Shown here: positions 17,762 through 27,067 of the stretch, in pieces
Numbering within the stretch: position 1 is the first letter of the stretch
Layout: the number at the start of each line of letters is the position of its first letter
Assembly: GCF_021295315.1 (NCBI RefSeq)
Contig: NZ_JAIMJA010000007.1
Location: 1-64,000 of the forward strand
Direction of reading: 5' to 3'
Source of the DNA: Motilimonas cestriensis
GTDB lineage: Bacteria; Pseudomonadota; Gammaproteobacteria; Enterobacterales; CBDFNC01
DNA: 64,000 nucleotides
Notes under the pieces: model-generated
The model's input: only the letters and a program-made list of their open reading frames with translations
What the model was told of the DNA's origin: nothing
The model's database searches: none
Program-made: the position numbers and the translations under genes

Positions 17762-18087
17762 GCTCTCGCCTATTATGTTTATTTTTTATTCAACCACCTA
17801 AGCAGTCGTTAGTTTTATATATTGCACTTGCAATGGTGTTTTTAACCAATGACAGTACAAATGGCAAGAATTAGAAAAAAACATAGTTGATAAACATGAC
17901 CCATGCCCACACAGGCAACCATATATTTTGATTTAACGCATAGAATTAAACGAAAAAACTAAATACATAAAAACAACTGATATTATTTTTATGTTCTTGG
18001 CACTGGATAAATGGTGCGCGAAGTAAAAGACACCAGTGAAGAATAAGGCATTTCTCACTGATGCCTATTGCCGATTAGACTGAGAGA
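17762..18087. other. Gene-free stretch between DUF2797 gene and sstT
   Basis: These 326 bases hold the upstream region of sstT (minus strand) and the 3' side of the DUF2797 gene. A weak GGCAT/ATGCC hairpin near 18048 could end the DUF2797 transcript. I see no coding frame or RNA motif. Confidence 0.5.
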
Positions 18088-18933
18088 TTAAGCTGGATCA
18101 ATACAAAGCTCGTAGCTACCGTACTTACGCATATTAATCACGCCAGTATCAAAAATAAGGTATTGGCCTTTAATGCCCTGCAGTACCCCACTCACTTCAG
18201 GCACCTTATCAAGATTGAAACTAGTGATTTTAGTTGGGTATTCAGTCACCGGGAAGTGAATGTCTTGCAATGGCAAATCAACGCGGCTGATCGCGTCATC
18301 ACCGTATTGCGCGGTTAACGCAGCAAGGTGAGCTTCAATTTGCGGCAGTAATATCTGCGCTTGTGCCACTAAATCTAAGTTTTCAGCCTCACCCTTGAGC
18401 AATGCCCGCCAATTAGTTTTATCCGCCACCAGCTTGGCTAGCTCTACTTCAACTAAGCCAGACAACAACCGGTTTTTCACCCTTAAGATAGCAAGGGCTT
18501 GTTTTGCACCTTGGTCAATCCAACGTGTTGGTATTTGGCTATGGCGGGTGATCCCTACTTTTAAGCCAGAAGTGTTAGATAAATAAACAAAATGATCGGT
18601 CATGCAAAACTGCTCAGCCCACTGCGGCTCGCGGCAAGTACCTTGAGCAAAGTGGCAGGTTTCGGGCTTCATAATACACATGTCGCAACTGGCCAGCTTT
18701 TTCATGCAAACAAAGCAATGCCCTTGCGAGTAACTTTTCTTGGTTTTTTTGCCGCAACTACTGCAGTAAATATTACCGGTATAGCTAAAAGCAAATGGCT
18801 TGCCAATCAGTGGATTAAGGTGGATTTCTTGCTCACCTATCGGCAAATAATACTGCACAGCTTTATCAGCTTGTGGGTCGCCCAGCTCGGCGCGCATTTT
18901 CTTCAACGTGCCTGTGATGATGGTCATGGTCAT
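18088..18933 (-). CDS. DUF2797 zinc-ribbon-like protein
   Basis: The 281-residue protein has an N-terminal cysteine cluster (CSSCGKKTKKSYSQGHCFVC, then CDMC, then CHFAQGTC) likely to bind zinc. The conserved DHFVYLSNTSGLKVGITR segment follows, resembling a GIY-YIG-like core. These features define DUF2797, of unknown function. The C-terminal half ends with KGQYLIFDTGVINMRKYGSYEL. It lies just downstream of ybiT on the same strand, but the ybiT terminator separates them. Confidence 0.85.
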   Translation of the reverse strand: MTMTIITGTLKKMRAELGDPQADKAVQYYLPIGEQEIHLNPLIGKPFAFSYTGNIYCSSCGKKTKKSYSQGHCFVCMKKLASCDMCIMKPETCHFAQGTCREPQWAEQFCMTDHFVYLSNTSGLKVGITRHSQIPTRWIDQGAKQALAILRVKNRLLSGLVEVELAKLVADKTNWRALLKGEAENLDLVAQAQILLPQIEAHLAALTAQYGDDAISRVDLPLQDIHFPVTEYPTKITSFNLDKVPEVSGVLQGIKGQYLIFDTGVINMRKYGSYELCIDPA

Positions 18934-18991
18934 TGCTCACTATTACTAACTTGCCTAGGGATAAATCATCAAAGAAACCATCTAAGCAATA

Positions 18992-19033
18992 AAATGAAAA
19001 AGCCCCTGATTGGCGATATACCAAGTAGGGGCT
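18992..19033 (-). terminator. Intrinsic terminator of ybiT
   Basis: On the minus strand, AGCCCCT pairs with AGGGGCT, with an inner TTGG/CCAA stem, followed by TTTTTCATTTT. It lies about 34 bases past the ybiT stop. Confidence 0.85.
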
Positions 19034-19066
19034 CAAAATTGGTTTACGCTTTATTCACAACAAGGT

Positions 19067-20656
19067 TTATTGTGCACCTTGGCTGCGAAGGTAATCGTCA
19101 TAGCTGCCGTGGAAATCAACTATGCCTGTTGGCGTTATTTCAATAATACGGGTAGCCAACGATGATACAAACTCACGGTCATGAGAAACAAACATCAAAG
19201 TACCTGGGTAGTTCTCAAGTGCTAAGTTCAAGGCTTCAATGGTTTCCATGTCCATGTGGTTGGTTGGCTCATCCATCAGCAGAATGTTTGGTTTTTGCAT
19301 AATCAATTTACCAAACAACATACGGCCTTGCTCACCACCCGACAGCACTTTAACCGATTTTTTAATGTCATCTTGTGAAAACAACATACGACCTAAAATA
19401 CTGCGCAAGCTTTGTTCATCGTCGCCCGGTGATGACCATTGGCTGACCCAGTCAAGTAACAACATGTCTTCGCTAAAGTCTTCTGAGTGATCTTGCGCGT
19501 AATAGCCAATTTGCGCATTTTCAGACCATTTAATAGTACCCGCCGTTGGCGTTAATTCTCCCACTAAACACTTAAGTAGCGTGGTTTTACCAATACCGTT
19601 TGGACCAATAATGGCAATGCGCTCACCCACTTCAACCATCAAATCTAAGCCAGAGAAAAGCTCTTCATCAAATTGATGACCAAGGCCTTTTACCTCTAGT
19701 GCTTGACGGTGCAGCTTCTTCTCTTGCTCAAAACGAATAAACGGACTTTGACGGCTAGAAGGCTTTACTTCGTCTAATTGAATTTTATCAATTTGCTTAG
19801 CACGAGACGTGGCTTGTTTAGATTTAGATGCATTGGCAGAGAAGCGGCTAACAAAGGTTTTAAGCTCAGCAATTTGCGCTTTCTTCTTTGCGTTATCAGA
19901 CAACAGACGCTCACGCGCTTGCGTAGACGCCGTCATGTATTCATCGTAGTTACCGTGATACAGACGCACTTCACCGTAGTCTAAATCCGCCATATGGGTA
20001 CACACACTGTTTAAAAAGTGGCGGTCATGAGAAATGATGATCATGGTGCAGTTGCGCTCTTTCAGCACATCTTCTAACCAACGAATAGTGTTGATATCCA
20101 AGTTGTTGGTAGGCTCATCGAGTAACATGATATCCGGGTCGGAAAACAATACTTGCGCCAATAACACACGCAGTTTTAACCCCGGTGGAATTTCACTCAT
20201 TAAGCCGTAATGAGATTCAACCGGAATACCTACGCCAATTAAGATTTCACCGGCGCGAGATTCAGCAGTGTAACCGTCCATTTCAGCGTATTCCGCTTCA
20301 AGGTCACCGGCGCGAATACCGTCTTCATCGGTCATTTCAGCTTTTGCATAAATCGCGTCACGCTCAGACTGCACCGCCCAAAGCTCGGTGTGGCCCATGA
20401 TCACAGTGTTGATCACGCTAAATTCTTCATAAGCAAATTGGTCTTGCTTTAGCTTACCAATACGCTCATTCGGCTCTTTGGATACGTTACCTGAAGACGG
20501 CTCTAAATCACCGCCTAAAATTTTCATTAAAGTTGACTTACCACAGCCATTGGCCCCAATTAAGCCGTAGCGGTTGCCTTCGCCAAATTTAACATTGACG
20601 TTTTCAAACAGTGGCTTTGCGCCAAATTGTATGGTCAGATTTGCAGTTGTAAGCAC
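19067..20656 (-). CDS. ybiT: ABC-F family ATPase YbiT
   Basis: The 529-residue soluble protein has two ABC ATPase domains. The first has Walker [10 protein letters not shown] near residue 34 and Walker [12 protein letters not shown]; the second has GPNGIGKTT, signature LSGGEQGRM and [11 protein letters not shown]. The linker between them is rich in charged residues ([15 protein letters not shown]). There are no membrane segments. ABC-F proteins act on the ribosome and modulate translation; YbiT is the group indicated by overall sequence and length. It stands alone with its own terminator. Confidence 0.92.
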   Translation of the reverse strand: MLTTANLTIQFGAKPLFENVNVKFGEGNRYGLIGANGCGKSTLMKILGGDLEPSSGNVSKEPNERIGKLKQDQFAYEEFSVINTVIMGHTELWAVQSERDAIYAKAEMTDEDGIRAGDLEAEYAEMDGYTAESRAGEILIGVGIPVESHYGLMSEIPPGLKLRVLLAQVLFSDPDIMLLDEPTNNLDINTIRWLEDVLKERNCTMIIISHDRHFLNSVCTHMADLDYGEVRLYHGNYDEYMTASTQARERLLSDNAKKKAQIAELKTFVSRFSANASKSKQATSRAKQIDKIQLDEVKPSSRQSPFIRFEQEKKLHRQALEVKGLGHQFDEELFSGLDLMVEVGERIAIIGPNGIGKTTLLKCLVGELTPTAGTIKWSENAQIGYYAQDHSEDFSEDMLLLDWVSQWSSPGDDEQSLRSILGRMLFSQDDIKKSVKVLSGGEQGRMLFGKLIMQKPNILLMDEPTNHMDMETIEALNLALENYPGTLMFVSHDREFVSSLATRIIEITPTGIVDFHGSYDDYLRSQGAQ

Positions 20657-20919
20657 GTTAATTTCCGATTATCTAAGGTAAATGTAGCCAGATTAGCCCG
20701 CGAAAGTGACAGTTCAATCAAGCTATGTAAAATAGCGGCGCATTATGTCATACATAGGGGGCGGGTTGCATCCTGTTACCAAGAAATATCCCTAAGGTGT
20801 CAGAGCAAATACTGTTAAATGGCAGGCATTGAACCATCACAGCCAAAATAGCGTAACTAAGAGTATAAAGTGGGGAGTATAAAGTGGGCCTCCTAAATTG
20901 CACTGGATGGAAAAAAACA

Positions 20920-21135
20920 ATGAACCAAGTACTGGCGAAAAAACTGTTACACAGTAAATGGACAAAAGTGACACCTGAAAATAAAGAAAAACACTTTGCC
21001 ATTACCGAAGTGGCATACGATGAAGACGGCAAGGTTATCCATTGCGTGACCCAAGCGGTTTACAGCGCTAATGAATATCCGATCAACTGGCGCGAGTTAA
21101 AAGACTCATCAATATGGCGCGTTGGCTGGGTATAA
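20920..21135 (+). CDS. TIGR02450 family Trp-rich small protein
   Basis: This 71-residue protein contains LLHSKWTKV, KEKHFAITEV and INWRELKDSSIWRVGW, the conserved Trp-containing blocks of TIGR02450. The function is unknown. An upstream in-frame GTG at 20884 would add 12 residues unlike the family, so I chose ATG 20920. It lies upstream of the GST gene with a 57-base gap. Confidence 0.85.
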   Translation: MNQVLAKKLLHSKWTKVTPENKEKHFAITEVAYDEDGKVIHCVTQAVYSANEYPINWRELKDSSIWRVGWV

Positions 21136-21192
21136 AACCAACGCAAAAGTTATGATAAGCTACCTACCTGTTTGACCAAAAAATCAAAGATA

Positions 21193-21825
21193 ATGACCGC
21201 TATTTTATATTCCTTTCGACGTTGCCCTTACGCCATGCGAGCGCGTCTTGCTATTGCGGCAAGTGGCCAGTCTGTTTCTTTACGTGAAATTGAACTAAAA
21301 CATAAACCTGAGCAAATGTTAGCTATTTCACCTAAGGGCACGGTGCCGGTACTGCTACTGGAAAATGGTGATGTGCTTGAAGAAAGCATCGATATTATGC
21401 ACTGGGCACTTAATTTGTCTGATCCCCTTAAGCTACTGCCATCTTCACCCGCACTAATGCAAGGGTGGATCAAACGCAATGATCTCGAGTTTAAAGGCTG
21501 GCTCGATAAGTATAAGTACGCCGATCGCTATCCCGAACATGATGAAGCTTACTATCGAGAGCAAGCTTGTCTGTTCATTGCAGAACTTGAACAGCAGCTA
21601 AGTCAAACCCACTACATACTCGGTCAACAACTCACCATGACTGATTTAGCCATCGCCCCCTTTATACGTCAGTTTTCAATGGTGGATGCGAAATGGTTTG
21701 CCAATGCGCCTTACCCTCACCTGCGCAGTTGGCTTGAACAGTTCATCAACTCTCGTTTGTTTTTAAGTGTGATGAAAAAGTACCCTACTTGGCTTAATAG
21801 CCAAGAAAGTTTCAGTTTCCCATAG
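21193..21825 (+). CDS. Glutathione S-transferase family protein
   Basis: The 210-residue protein has an N-terminal thioredoxin-fold domain with YSFRRCPYAMRARLAI (CPYA motif, catalytic Cys) and GTVPVLLLENGDVLEES for glutathione binding. A helical C-terminal domain with MTDLAIAPFIRQF follows. The CPYA active site suggests an omega/beta-like thiol transferase rather than a conjugating enzyme. A TTG at 21172 is in frame, but ATG 21193 gives the canonical N-terminus. The substrate is unknown. Confidence 0.88.
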   Translation: MTAILYSFRRCPYAMRARLAIAASGQSVSLREIELKHKPEQMLAISPKGTVPVLLLENGDVLEESIDIMHWALNLSDPLKLLPSSPALMQGWIKRNDLEFKGWLDKYKYADRYPEHDEAYYREQACLFIAELEQQLSQTHYILGQQLTMTDLAIAPFIRQFSMVDAKWFANAPYPHLRSWLEQFINSRLFLSVMKKYPTWLNSQESFSFP

Positions 21826-21917
21826 CACCCATAAAATTAAACTAAACACGCCGTTTATGCATTTCAACGCGCTTGGGTATATAATACCTCCTTTTTTTAC
21901 CACACTGGGCCTTATAC

Positions 21918-22139
21918 ATGACTCAAGCGAACAATCCGCTGCACGGCGTCACCTTAGAAACACTGCTTACCGAAATGGTTGATTACTATGGCTGGGAAGA
22001 GCTAGGCGCTAGGATCAACATTCGCTGTTTTACCCACGACCCAAGTATTAAATCAAGCCTTAAATTTTTGCGCAAAACCCCTTGGGCCCGCGCCAAAGTA
22101 GAAGCATTGTACCTTGTGATGATTGAAAGACCTTGGTAA
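21918..22139 (+). CDS. VF530 family (DUF2132) small DNA-binding-like protein
   Basis: This 73-residue protein begins [25 protein letters not shown] and includes [26 protein letters not shown], the conserved core of VF530/DUF2132. The solved fold of this family suggests DNA binding; the role is unknown. A TATAAT box in GGGTATATAATACC about 25 bases upstream is a plausible -10 element. Confidence 0.88.
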   Translation: MTQANNPLHGVTLETLLTEMVDYYGWEELGARINIRCFTHDPSIKSSLKFLRKTPWARAKVEALYLVMIERPW

Positions 22140-22332
22140 GCAATTGTTACCTCGCATCTCATTGTAAACTTCATTGTTCAATAAGCGCAGTTTAATGAAA
22201 ATACGTAAACTGCGTCCGTGTTATCTTGCTGATGCTTCAATGCACAGGCGCGGCAAATACATGCTTTCCCTCACAGCTGGTGTGTCACTGATTTGTTTAA
22301 TATGTGACTCACTCAAACTTGTGCCTATCGCC

Positions 22333-23088
22333 TTAATGCATTTCACTGACTGCTCCAGTCATACTGCCATTAGCCAAAGTACATAAAACAAGACATCGCT
22401 GCTTATGCTCAGAGCTGACAATTAGCTCTCCATCAGCATTCCAAGCGGCACTATGGCCACAAGCTAACCACCCCCCTGTTTGAGAGATATGATTCGATAG
22501 CAAAACGGGCATTTTATGCTTAACGGCAATACCAGCTAAAACTCGGGCATCCATTTCATAACCTGATTCGGATATAAGCGCGCTGGTAATGTAAATGTCA
22601 GCGTGATTATTTGCCGCATTCTCTGAGTGTTCAGGCGTCAAAAAATCAGCACAAATAGCCAGAGCAATTCGATACCCAGCAACCGAAAAACAGTAATCAG
22701 TTGCACCAAAACTACAATAGCTATGCTCGCCTTGATGAAGAAATTGTTTTGAATAAAATTCTACTTTTCCAGTTGGGAAGCAAATCACTGCGCCGATTGT
22801 GGGGTGACTATTATATTTTGCTAATGGGCAGCCAGCGATGATAGTAATGTTATGCTCCCTAGCTGCGTTAGACAACACACTAAAATCACTTGGATCTTGT
22901 CGAAACGTTAAGCTTTGTGCGTCACTTAACTCATATCCGGTAAGTGATAGTTCTGGAAACACAACGACGTCAGCGCCTAATGTTGACGACGCAGCGATAT
23001 AGTTAAGATGAATCGTCAGATTAGCCGCAATATCTTTAGCCACTACAGGCGCTTGTACCAAGCTAATAGTTATCGGATTTTTACCCAT
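22333..23088 (-). CDS. Carbon-nitrogen hydrolase (nitrilase superfamily)
   Basis: The 251-residue protein has the nitrilase triad: Glu in FPELSLTGYE, Lys in YSKQFLHQGEH and Cys in LAICADF. It hydrolyses a C-N bond in an amide or nitrile; the substrate is not deducible. ATG 23088 is preceded by TTAGGAC and fits better than an in-frame TTG at 23103. It converges on the VF530 gene with a 193-base gap in which I see no gene. Confidence 0.85.
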   Translation of the reverse strand: MGKNPITISLVQAPVVAKDIAANLTIHLNYIAASSTLGADVVVFPELSLTGYELSDAQSLTFRQDPSDFSVLSNAAREHNITIIAGCPLAKYNSHPTIGAVICFPTGKVEFYSKQFLHQGEHSYCSFGATDYCFSVAGYRIALAICADFLTPEHSENAANNHADIYITSALISESGYEMDARVLAGIAVKHKMPVLLSNHISQTGGWLACGHSAAWNADGELIVSSEHKQRCLVLCTLANGSMTGAVSEMH

Positions 23089-23269
23089 ATAAAGTCCTAA
23101 CAAATACCGAGCTTATACTCAAAAGGTTTCATCGTTGTTTGGCGCTGGTGTAACTTAGCTTTGGTGGTAGTCACTTCGCACTAAGCAATTTTTTTGACAA
23201 ATAAACCAACATTATTTGAACAACTTATTGCCGAGCCCCACAGAGCCCCATATTGTTACCGCACGATGT

Positions 23270-23500
23270 TCACTTAACTTGTTTATTTTCTTGATGTTTT
23301 AATGCGCACGAACGACAAACGCAAGCCTTGCGTCGTTGCGCAAGCGGGATCTGAGCTAACAAATCTTCGGGAAAGGTAATCGATGGGTCATTACACCAGC
23401 ATGATCGGCTTACGTCTTTATTACCAAGATTTACACATGCATTCCCTTCACCGCAAATCGGACACACCAAAGGATCAGGGTTTTTATTCGTTTTGTTCAA
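23270..23500 (-). CDS. Cysteine-rich CWC family protein
   Basis: This 76-residue protein contains CPICGEGNAC, SCWC and CVCRSC, the spacing of the CWC family (PF14375). It probably binds zinc in the cytosol. The function is unknown. It is short but complete, and the ATG has a plausible upstream region. Confidence 0.85.
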   Translation of the reverse strand: MNKTNKNPDPLVCPICGEGNACVNLGNKDVSRSCWCNDPSITFPEDLLAQIPLAQRRKACVCRSCALKHQENKQVK

Positions 23501-23658
23501 AATCGCACTCTCAACTTAGCTAAGGTTTAGCTAACAATATCACCTTTAACACTATGATTAGAACAATGAGTAGCACCTGCGGCTGGTGCTGAGCGGATAT
23601 TTCATGGACAAATGGAGTTCACAGGCATGCTACAACCTGTGAATGGATTAAGCAGCTG

Positions 23659-24045
23659 TTATCCTTTTACTTTATCAATCATATGATTGATAACATGACT
23701 GTGCTGTTGCTGAGGACTAAACATCACTATCTCAGCATCCTCGCTTACTTTGACATTGTGGCCGGGCGGCCAATAAAAAAGGTCACTCGTGTTAACTACC
23801 TCTTCTTTGCCATTGGCATCCGTGGTTGTTAATTGCCCGCGCAAAACATAACCCCAGTGAGGACACTGACACTGGTTGCCATCCAGCCCTTGGAAAAGCG
23901 GAGCTGTATCAACACCAGCCGCTAAACTGAAATACTCACCACTTATTTTCCCTAACCCCGTCGCATCCCCAAAATCCATTTGTTGACGGATCACCGCGCC
24001 AGGGATCGCCATCTTGATAACTATGTCTTCTTTGGCTATATGCAT
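23659..24045 (-). CDS. Cupin-domain protein
   Basis: The 128-residue protein has a cupin-like core: CQCPHWGYVLRGQL, then DLFYWPPGHNVKV and FSPQQQHSH. The His residues could bind a metal. The open frame extends upstream to ATG 24144, but those residues are Cys-rich and unrelated, and AAGGGT sits before ATG 24045, so I chose the shorter form. No enzymatic role can be assigned. Confidence 0.65.
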   Translation of the reverse strand: MHIAKEDIVIKMAIPGAVIRQQMDFGDATGLGKISGEYFSLAAGVDTAPLFQGLDGNQCQCPHWGYVLRGQLTTTDANGKEEVVNTSDLFYWPPGHNVKVSEDAEIVMFSPQQQHSHVINHMIDKVKG

Positions 24046-24458
24046 GTTTTTTACCCTTGCTTTGTGGGTGCATAAAGATAAATTGAATACCTCCTTACAT
24101 CCGGTACAACTACTCTTAGTTAGCTCACAGATATCATCAAACAATCAATTTGATGCATCTAAACTAAGGCGGATTAAATGGTGAAAGCGGAGCACCTGGC
24201 ACCCTATTGGTGGCTGCCCACTTGATCACACAGCCTAAACCATTTCATAAAGTATGGCATGCCTCGCTCTTTAGCAGCATATTATTCCGCTATATTTTTT
24301 AACCTCAGCGCTGTCTGTCTCTTCATTGGCCCTTTAATCAGCTAGGACTAATAGGTACTCATTTTCATTAATCTAAGCTTCATTGGCTAATGCGTTTATT
24401 CTTATTTGTGGTACTATCGCGCGCTCTCAATTCTCAACAGTAATTAGGATGTAGATTG
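24046..24458. other. Gene-free stretch between cupin and glutaredoxin genes
   Basis: About 410 bases between divergent genes. It should hold both promoters. The only extra coding signal is the upstream extension of the cupin frame to 24144. I see no repeat or structured RNA. Confidence 0.45.
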
Positions 24459-24824
24459 ATGAAAATTGTCCGTTGGATTTTAGGTCGCATAATCTTGCTT
24501 TTAAACGCTATTTTTACGCCAAAAGGCGTTAAACGTAGCCCGATAGCGCAAACAGAAATTGATAGTCGCACGGCCAAGCTGTCTTTGTATCAATTTAATG
24601 CCTGCCCATTTTGCGTGAAAGTGCGTCGTCAAATGAAACGTTTATCGGTAAATATTGAATGCCGTGATGCGCAAAACGATCCACAACACAAAGCCGACCT
24701 ATTGGCTGGCGGCGGCCGTGTTAAAGTGCCCTGCCTGCGCATTGAGAGCAAAGGTGAAACGCAATGGCTGTATGAATCATCAGATATTGTTGCTTACCTA
24801 AACAAAGAGTTTGCGACAAAATAA
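24459..24824 (+). CDS. Membrane-anchored glutaredoxin-like protein
   Basis: The 121-residue protein has an N-terminal hydrophobic segment (about 3-19, VRWILGRIILLLNAIF), then a glutaredoxin fold with active-site CPFC (FNACPFCVKVRRQM) and VKVPCLRI around the cis-Pro. It ends LYESSDIVAYLNKEFA, the GST-N-like tail. With a CPFC dithiol site it probably acts as a thiol oxidoreductase at the cytoplasmic face of the membrane. ATG 24459 follows a TTG in frame. Confidence 0.82.
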   Translation: MKIVRWILGRIILLLNAIFTPKGVKRSPIAQTEIDSRTAKLSLYQFNACPFCVKVRRQMKRLSVNIECRDAQNDPQHKADLLAGGGRVKVPCLRIESKGETQWLYESSDIVAYLNKEFATK

Positions 24825-24931
24825 GCCCAAAATGGTTTAAATCAGGTTATAATCTGCCCTCAATAACACCTCAGTTTATTCGAAAGCAAAATGCCATGGT
24901 TTTTGCTTTTATACCAACACAGGAATTCTGT

Positions 24932-25327
24932 ATGTCTTTAGATCCAACCCAATTAGCTAATATCGAAGCCTACGACGTAGAAAGACGTTTTCAATATCTC
25001 GTCAAAGAAGCGGTCAAGCAAGAGGAGATTTGGATCTTAACTGACGAGCACGGTTGTGTCATGCTTAACACCGATGACGAAGACTGTGTGCCAGTGTGGC
25101 CTAATAAAGAGTTTGCAGAGGCTTGGGCGACCGGTGATTGGGCCCATTGTAAGGCAGAGGCGATCCCCCTAAAAACTTGGCAGTCTCGCTGGACACCCGG
25201 CTTAGAAGACGATCAACTTGCGGTGGTTATATTCCCTAAAACCGAAGAAGATGGTTTGGTGATCACGCCAGACGAACTTGACTTTGAGCTGAGCCAGCAA
25301 CAGCAGAAATTACGCAAAAAGCGCTAA
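24932..25327 (+). CDS. DUF2750 protein
   Basis: The 131-residue protein starts MSLDPTQLANIEAYDVERRFQYLVKEAV and contains VPVWPNKEFAEAWATGDWA, as in DUF2750. The C-terminal half is acidic. The function is unknown. AGGA at 24921 and the family N-terminus favour ATG 24932 over the in-frame ATG at 24896. Confidence 0.85.
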   Translation: MSLDPTQLANIEAYDVERRFQYLVKEAVKQEEIWILTDEHGCVMLNTDDEDCVPVWPNKEFAEAWATGDWAHCKAEAIPLKTWQSRWTPGLEDDQLAVVIFPKTEEDGLVITPDELDFELSQQQQKLRKKR

Positions 25328-25385
25328 GTTGACACTAAAAATAGTCACTCTCGCTTTTCGCTCTATATGATAATCAGGTAACAAA

Positions 25386-25742
25386 ATGAATTTTACAAAA
25401 CAGATACAAGACTTCAACAACAAGTTAGACAAGTTTAAGCGTAAGTTAAGCGCCGCCTATGAGCGAAAAGACGAAGCAATGATCAAACACTTCAACCAAG
25501 AAATTGCCAAGGTTGAAAAGTTATTGAAAGCGGCAAAAGGCAAGCAGACCTATGAGATAGGCAATCAAGGCTCAGCTGTGCTTAAAATGCCTTTTAAGCG
25601 TGTGTTAACGAAACAAGAGCAAGCCGATATGGGCGCACTTAAAAAGTCGGTTAAAGGCTTGATTGTGGTACATCCGATGACTGCATTAGGACGTGATTTA
25701 GGCGTTAAAGAAGTCACAGGTTACGCACCTAAGCCTTTCTAA
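25386..25742 (+). CDS. yibL: YibL-family ribosome-associated protein
   Basis: This 118-residue basic protein has an N-terminal coiled-coil (residues 5-50: IQDFNNKLDKFKRKLSAAYERKDE) and a conserved tail VKGLIVVHPMTALGRDLGV. It matches YibL (DUF2810), reported to associate with ribosomes in E. coli. It ends at a bidirectional terminator shared with ydcO. Confidence 0.85.
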   Translation: MNFTKQIQDFNNKLDKFKRKLSAAYERKDEAMIKHFNQEIAKVEKLLKAAKGKQTYEIGNQGSAVLKMPFKRVLTKQEQADMGALKKSVKGLIVVHPMTALGRDLGVKEVTGYAPKPF

Positions 25743-25763
25743 AAAATGCGTTTAATTCTTTTT

Positions 25764-25790
25764 AATAAGGAGCATTTATTGCTCCTTATT
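25764..25790. terminator. Bidirectional intrinsic terminator
   Basis: Arms AATAAGGAGCA and TGCTCCTTATT with a five-base loop, flanked by T-rich and A-rich runs, lie between the convergent yibL and ydcO stops. Confidence 0.8.
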
Positions 25791-25818
25791 AATATTATCC
25801 TGTTGCCTCTGATTTTGA

Positions 25819-26979
25819 TTATGCGACAGCCATACTTTTTTGTTGCAACCAGTAGCAAATCATCCCTAGCAATAATCCCCAAAATGCACTGGCAATCCCC
25901 AATAAATTAATGCCAGACGCCGTTAATAAAAACGCCATTAATGCTGGCTCTTTATCAGTGGAATCCACCAGCGCATTCATTAAACAGCGGCACAAAGTTG
26001 GCATTAAAGCTAAACCTGCTAAGGTCATGACCACCGCACTCGGAACAAGCGTAAACAGCGATACAAAGCTGGCTGCAAATACCCCGGCTAACAAATAAAA
26101 TACGCCCATTGCGATAGCAGCTAAATAGCGTAATTTGGGGTCTTTATCTGCATTGTCACTCATACAAATCGCCCCTGTGAGTGCTGCTAGATTAAATGCA
26201 AACCCACCTAAAGGAGCCAGTATTAAACCAGTTAGTCCGGTTACAGTGATAATACGCGATGCATTAACCTGATATCCATTGGCCTTTAATACCGCAAACC
26301 CTGGCAAATTTTGCGATGCCATGGTAACAATGAATAAAGGGATGCCAACACTAACTAGAGTGAGCCATTGAAAGTCAGGGCTGATAAACGTTGGCGTTGA
26401 TAGGCCAAATTCCATCATTGAAGTATCTAATTTACCCGTTAGCGCACTGAGCAAAATTGCAATTACCAAGATCCCAGGGATCAAATAATGCCCCCAGTGA
26501 ACCTTTGCGATGATATAAACCGCAAGCATGACTACCACTAGCAGCCATTCATCGAGTAACGCTGTAAATATCCCCAGCCCAAATTGCAACAACACTCCAG
26601 CTAACATGGCCGATGCGATGGCGGTTGGGATCTGCGATAAAAGTTTATCAAACCAGCCTAACACGCCTACCAAAGTGATCAATGCCGAGCAAAGCATAAA
26701 AGCCGCCACCGCTTGCCCAACTGTCACATCTTGTAATGAGGTCACTAATAGCGCGGCCCCGGGTGTTGACCAAGCAGTAACAATTGGCTGTTTAAAATGC
26801 CATGACAAACTAATAGTCGATACGCCCATACCAATGCCTAAGGCCCAAAACCATGAAGTGATCTGCTCCTGGGAGGCGCCAGCACTGGTTGCTGCTTGGA
26901 AAATAATGGCTGCTGCACTGGCATAACCAATAAAAACGGCAATAAATCCGGTACTAATGTGTGAAAATTTAATCTTCAT
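25819..26979 (-). CDS. ydcO: BenE-family benzoate/H+ symporter-like protein (YdcO)
   Basis: The 386-residue inner-membrane protein has about 11-12 hydrophobic segments and the BenE pattern: FIGYASAAAIIFQAA at the N-terminus, WSTPGAALLVTS, MASQNLPGFAVLKANGY and APLGGFAFNLAALTGAICM. BenE proteins import benzoate or a related acid with protons; YdcO is the E. coli homologue of unknown substrate. It is divergent from a ydcN-type regulator, and two palindromes lie over the promoter region. Confidence 0.88.
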   Translation of the reverse strand: MKIKFSHISTGFIAVFIGYASAAAIIFQAATSAGASQEQITSWFWALGIGMGVSTISLSWHFKQPIVTAWSTPGAALLVTSLQDVTVGQAVAAFMLCSALITLVGVLGWFDKLLSQIPTAIASAMLAGVLLQFGLGIFTALLDEWLLVVVMLAVYIIAKVHWGHYLIPGILVIAILLSALTGKLDTSMMEFGLSTPTFISPDFQWLTLVSVGIPLFIVTMASQNLPGFAVLKANGYQVNASRIITVTGLTGLILAPLGGFAFNLAALTGAICMSDNADKDPKLRYLAAIAMGVFYLLAGVFAASFVSLFTLVPSAVVMTLAGLALMPTLCRCLMNALVDSTDKEPALMAFLLTASGINLLGIASAFWGLLLGMICYWLQQKSMAVA

Positions 26980-26995
26980 CCTTTCTCCATTACTA

Positions 26996-27017
26996 TTTGT
27001 GCGTTATAACATACAAA
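26996..27017. promoter_or_regulatory. Operator-like 22-bp imperfect palindrome
   Basis: Half-sites TTTGTGCGTTA and TAACATACAAA form an imperfect palindrome with two mismatched pairs. It resembles the perfect site 32 bases downstream. It lies just upstream of the ydcO start and is a likely site for the divergently encoded HTH regulator. Confidence 0.6.
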
Positions 27018-27027
27018 CAACATAACA

Positions 27028-27049
27028 CTTGTGCGCTATAGCGCACAAG
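27028..27049. promoter_or_regulatory. Operator-like 22-bp perfect palindrome
   Basis: The half-site CTTGTGCGCTA is followed directly by its exact reverse complement. The site is immediately upstream of the ydcN-like start (ATG 27068), suggesting autorepression and control of ydcO. Centre-to-centre distance to the first palindrome is 32 bp, about three helical turns. Confidence 0.65.
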
Positions 27050-27067
27050 AAAAGATTAAGGAATAAT

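Noticed and set aside
22174-22386. 70-codon plus-strand frame
   Set aside because: It overlaps the 3' end of the nitrilase-like gene and has no good ribosome binding site.
24046-24144. Longer cupin protein starting at 24144
   Set aside because: The extra residues are Cys-rich and unlike cupins, and a ribosome binding site fits ATG 24045.
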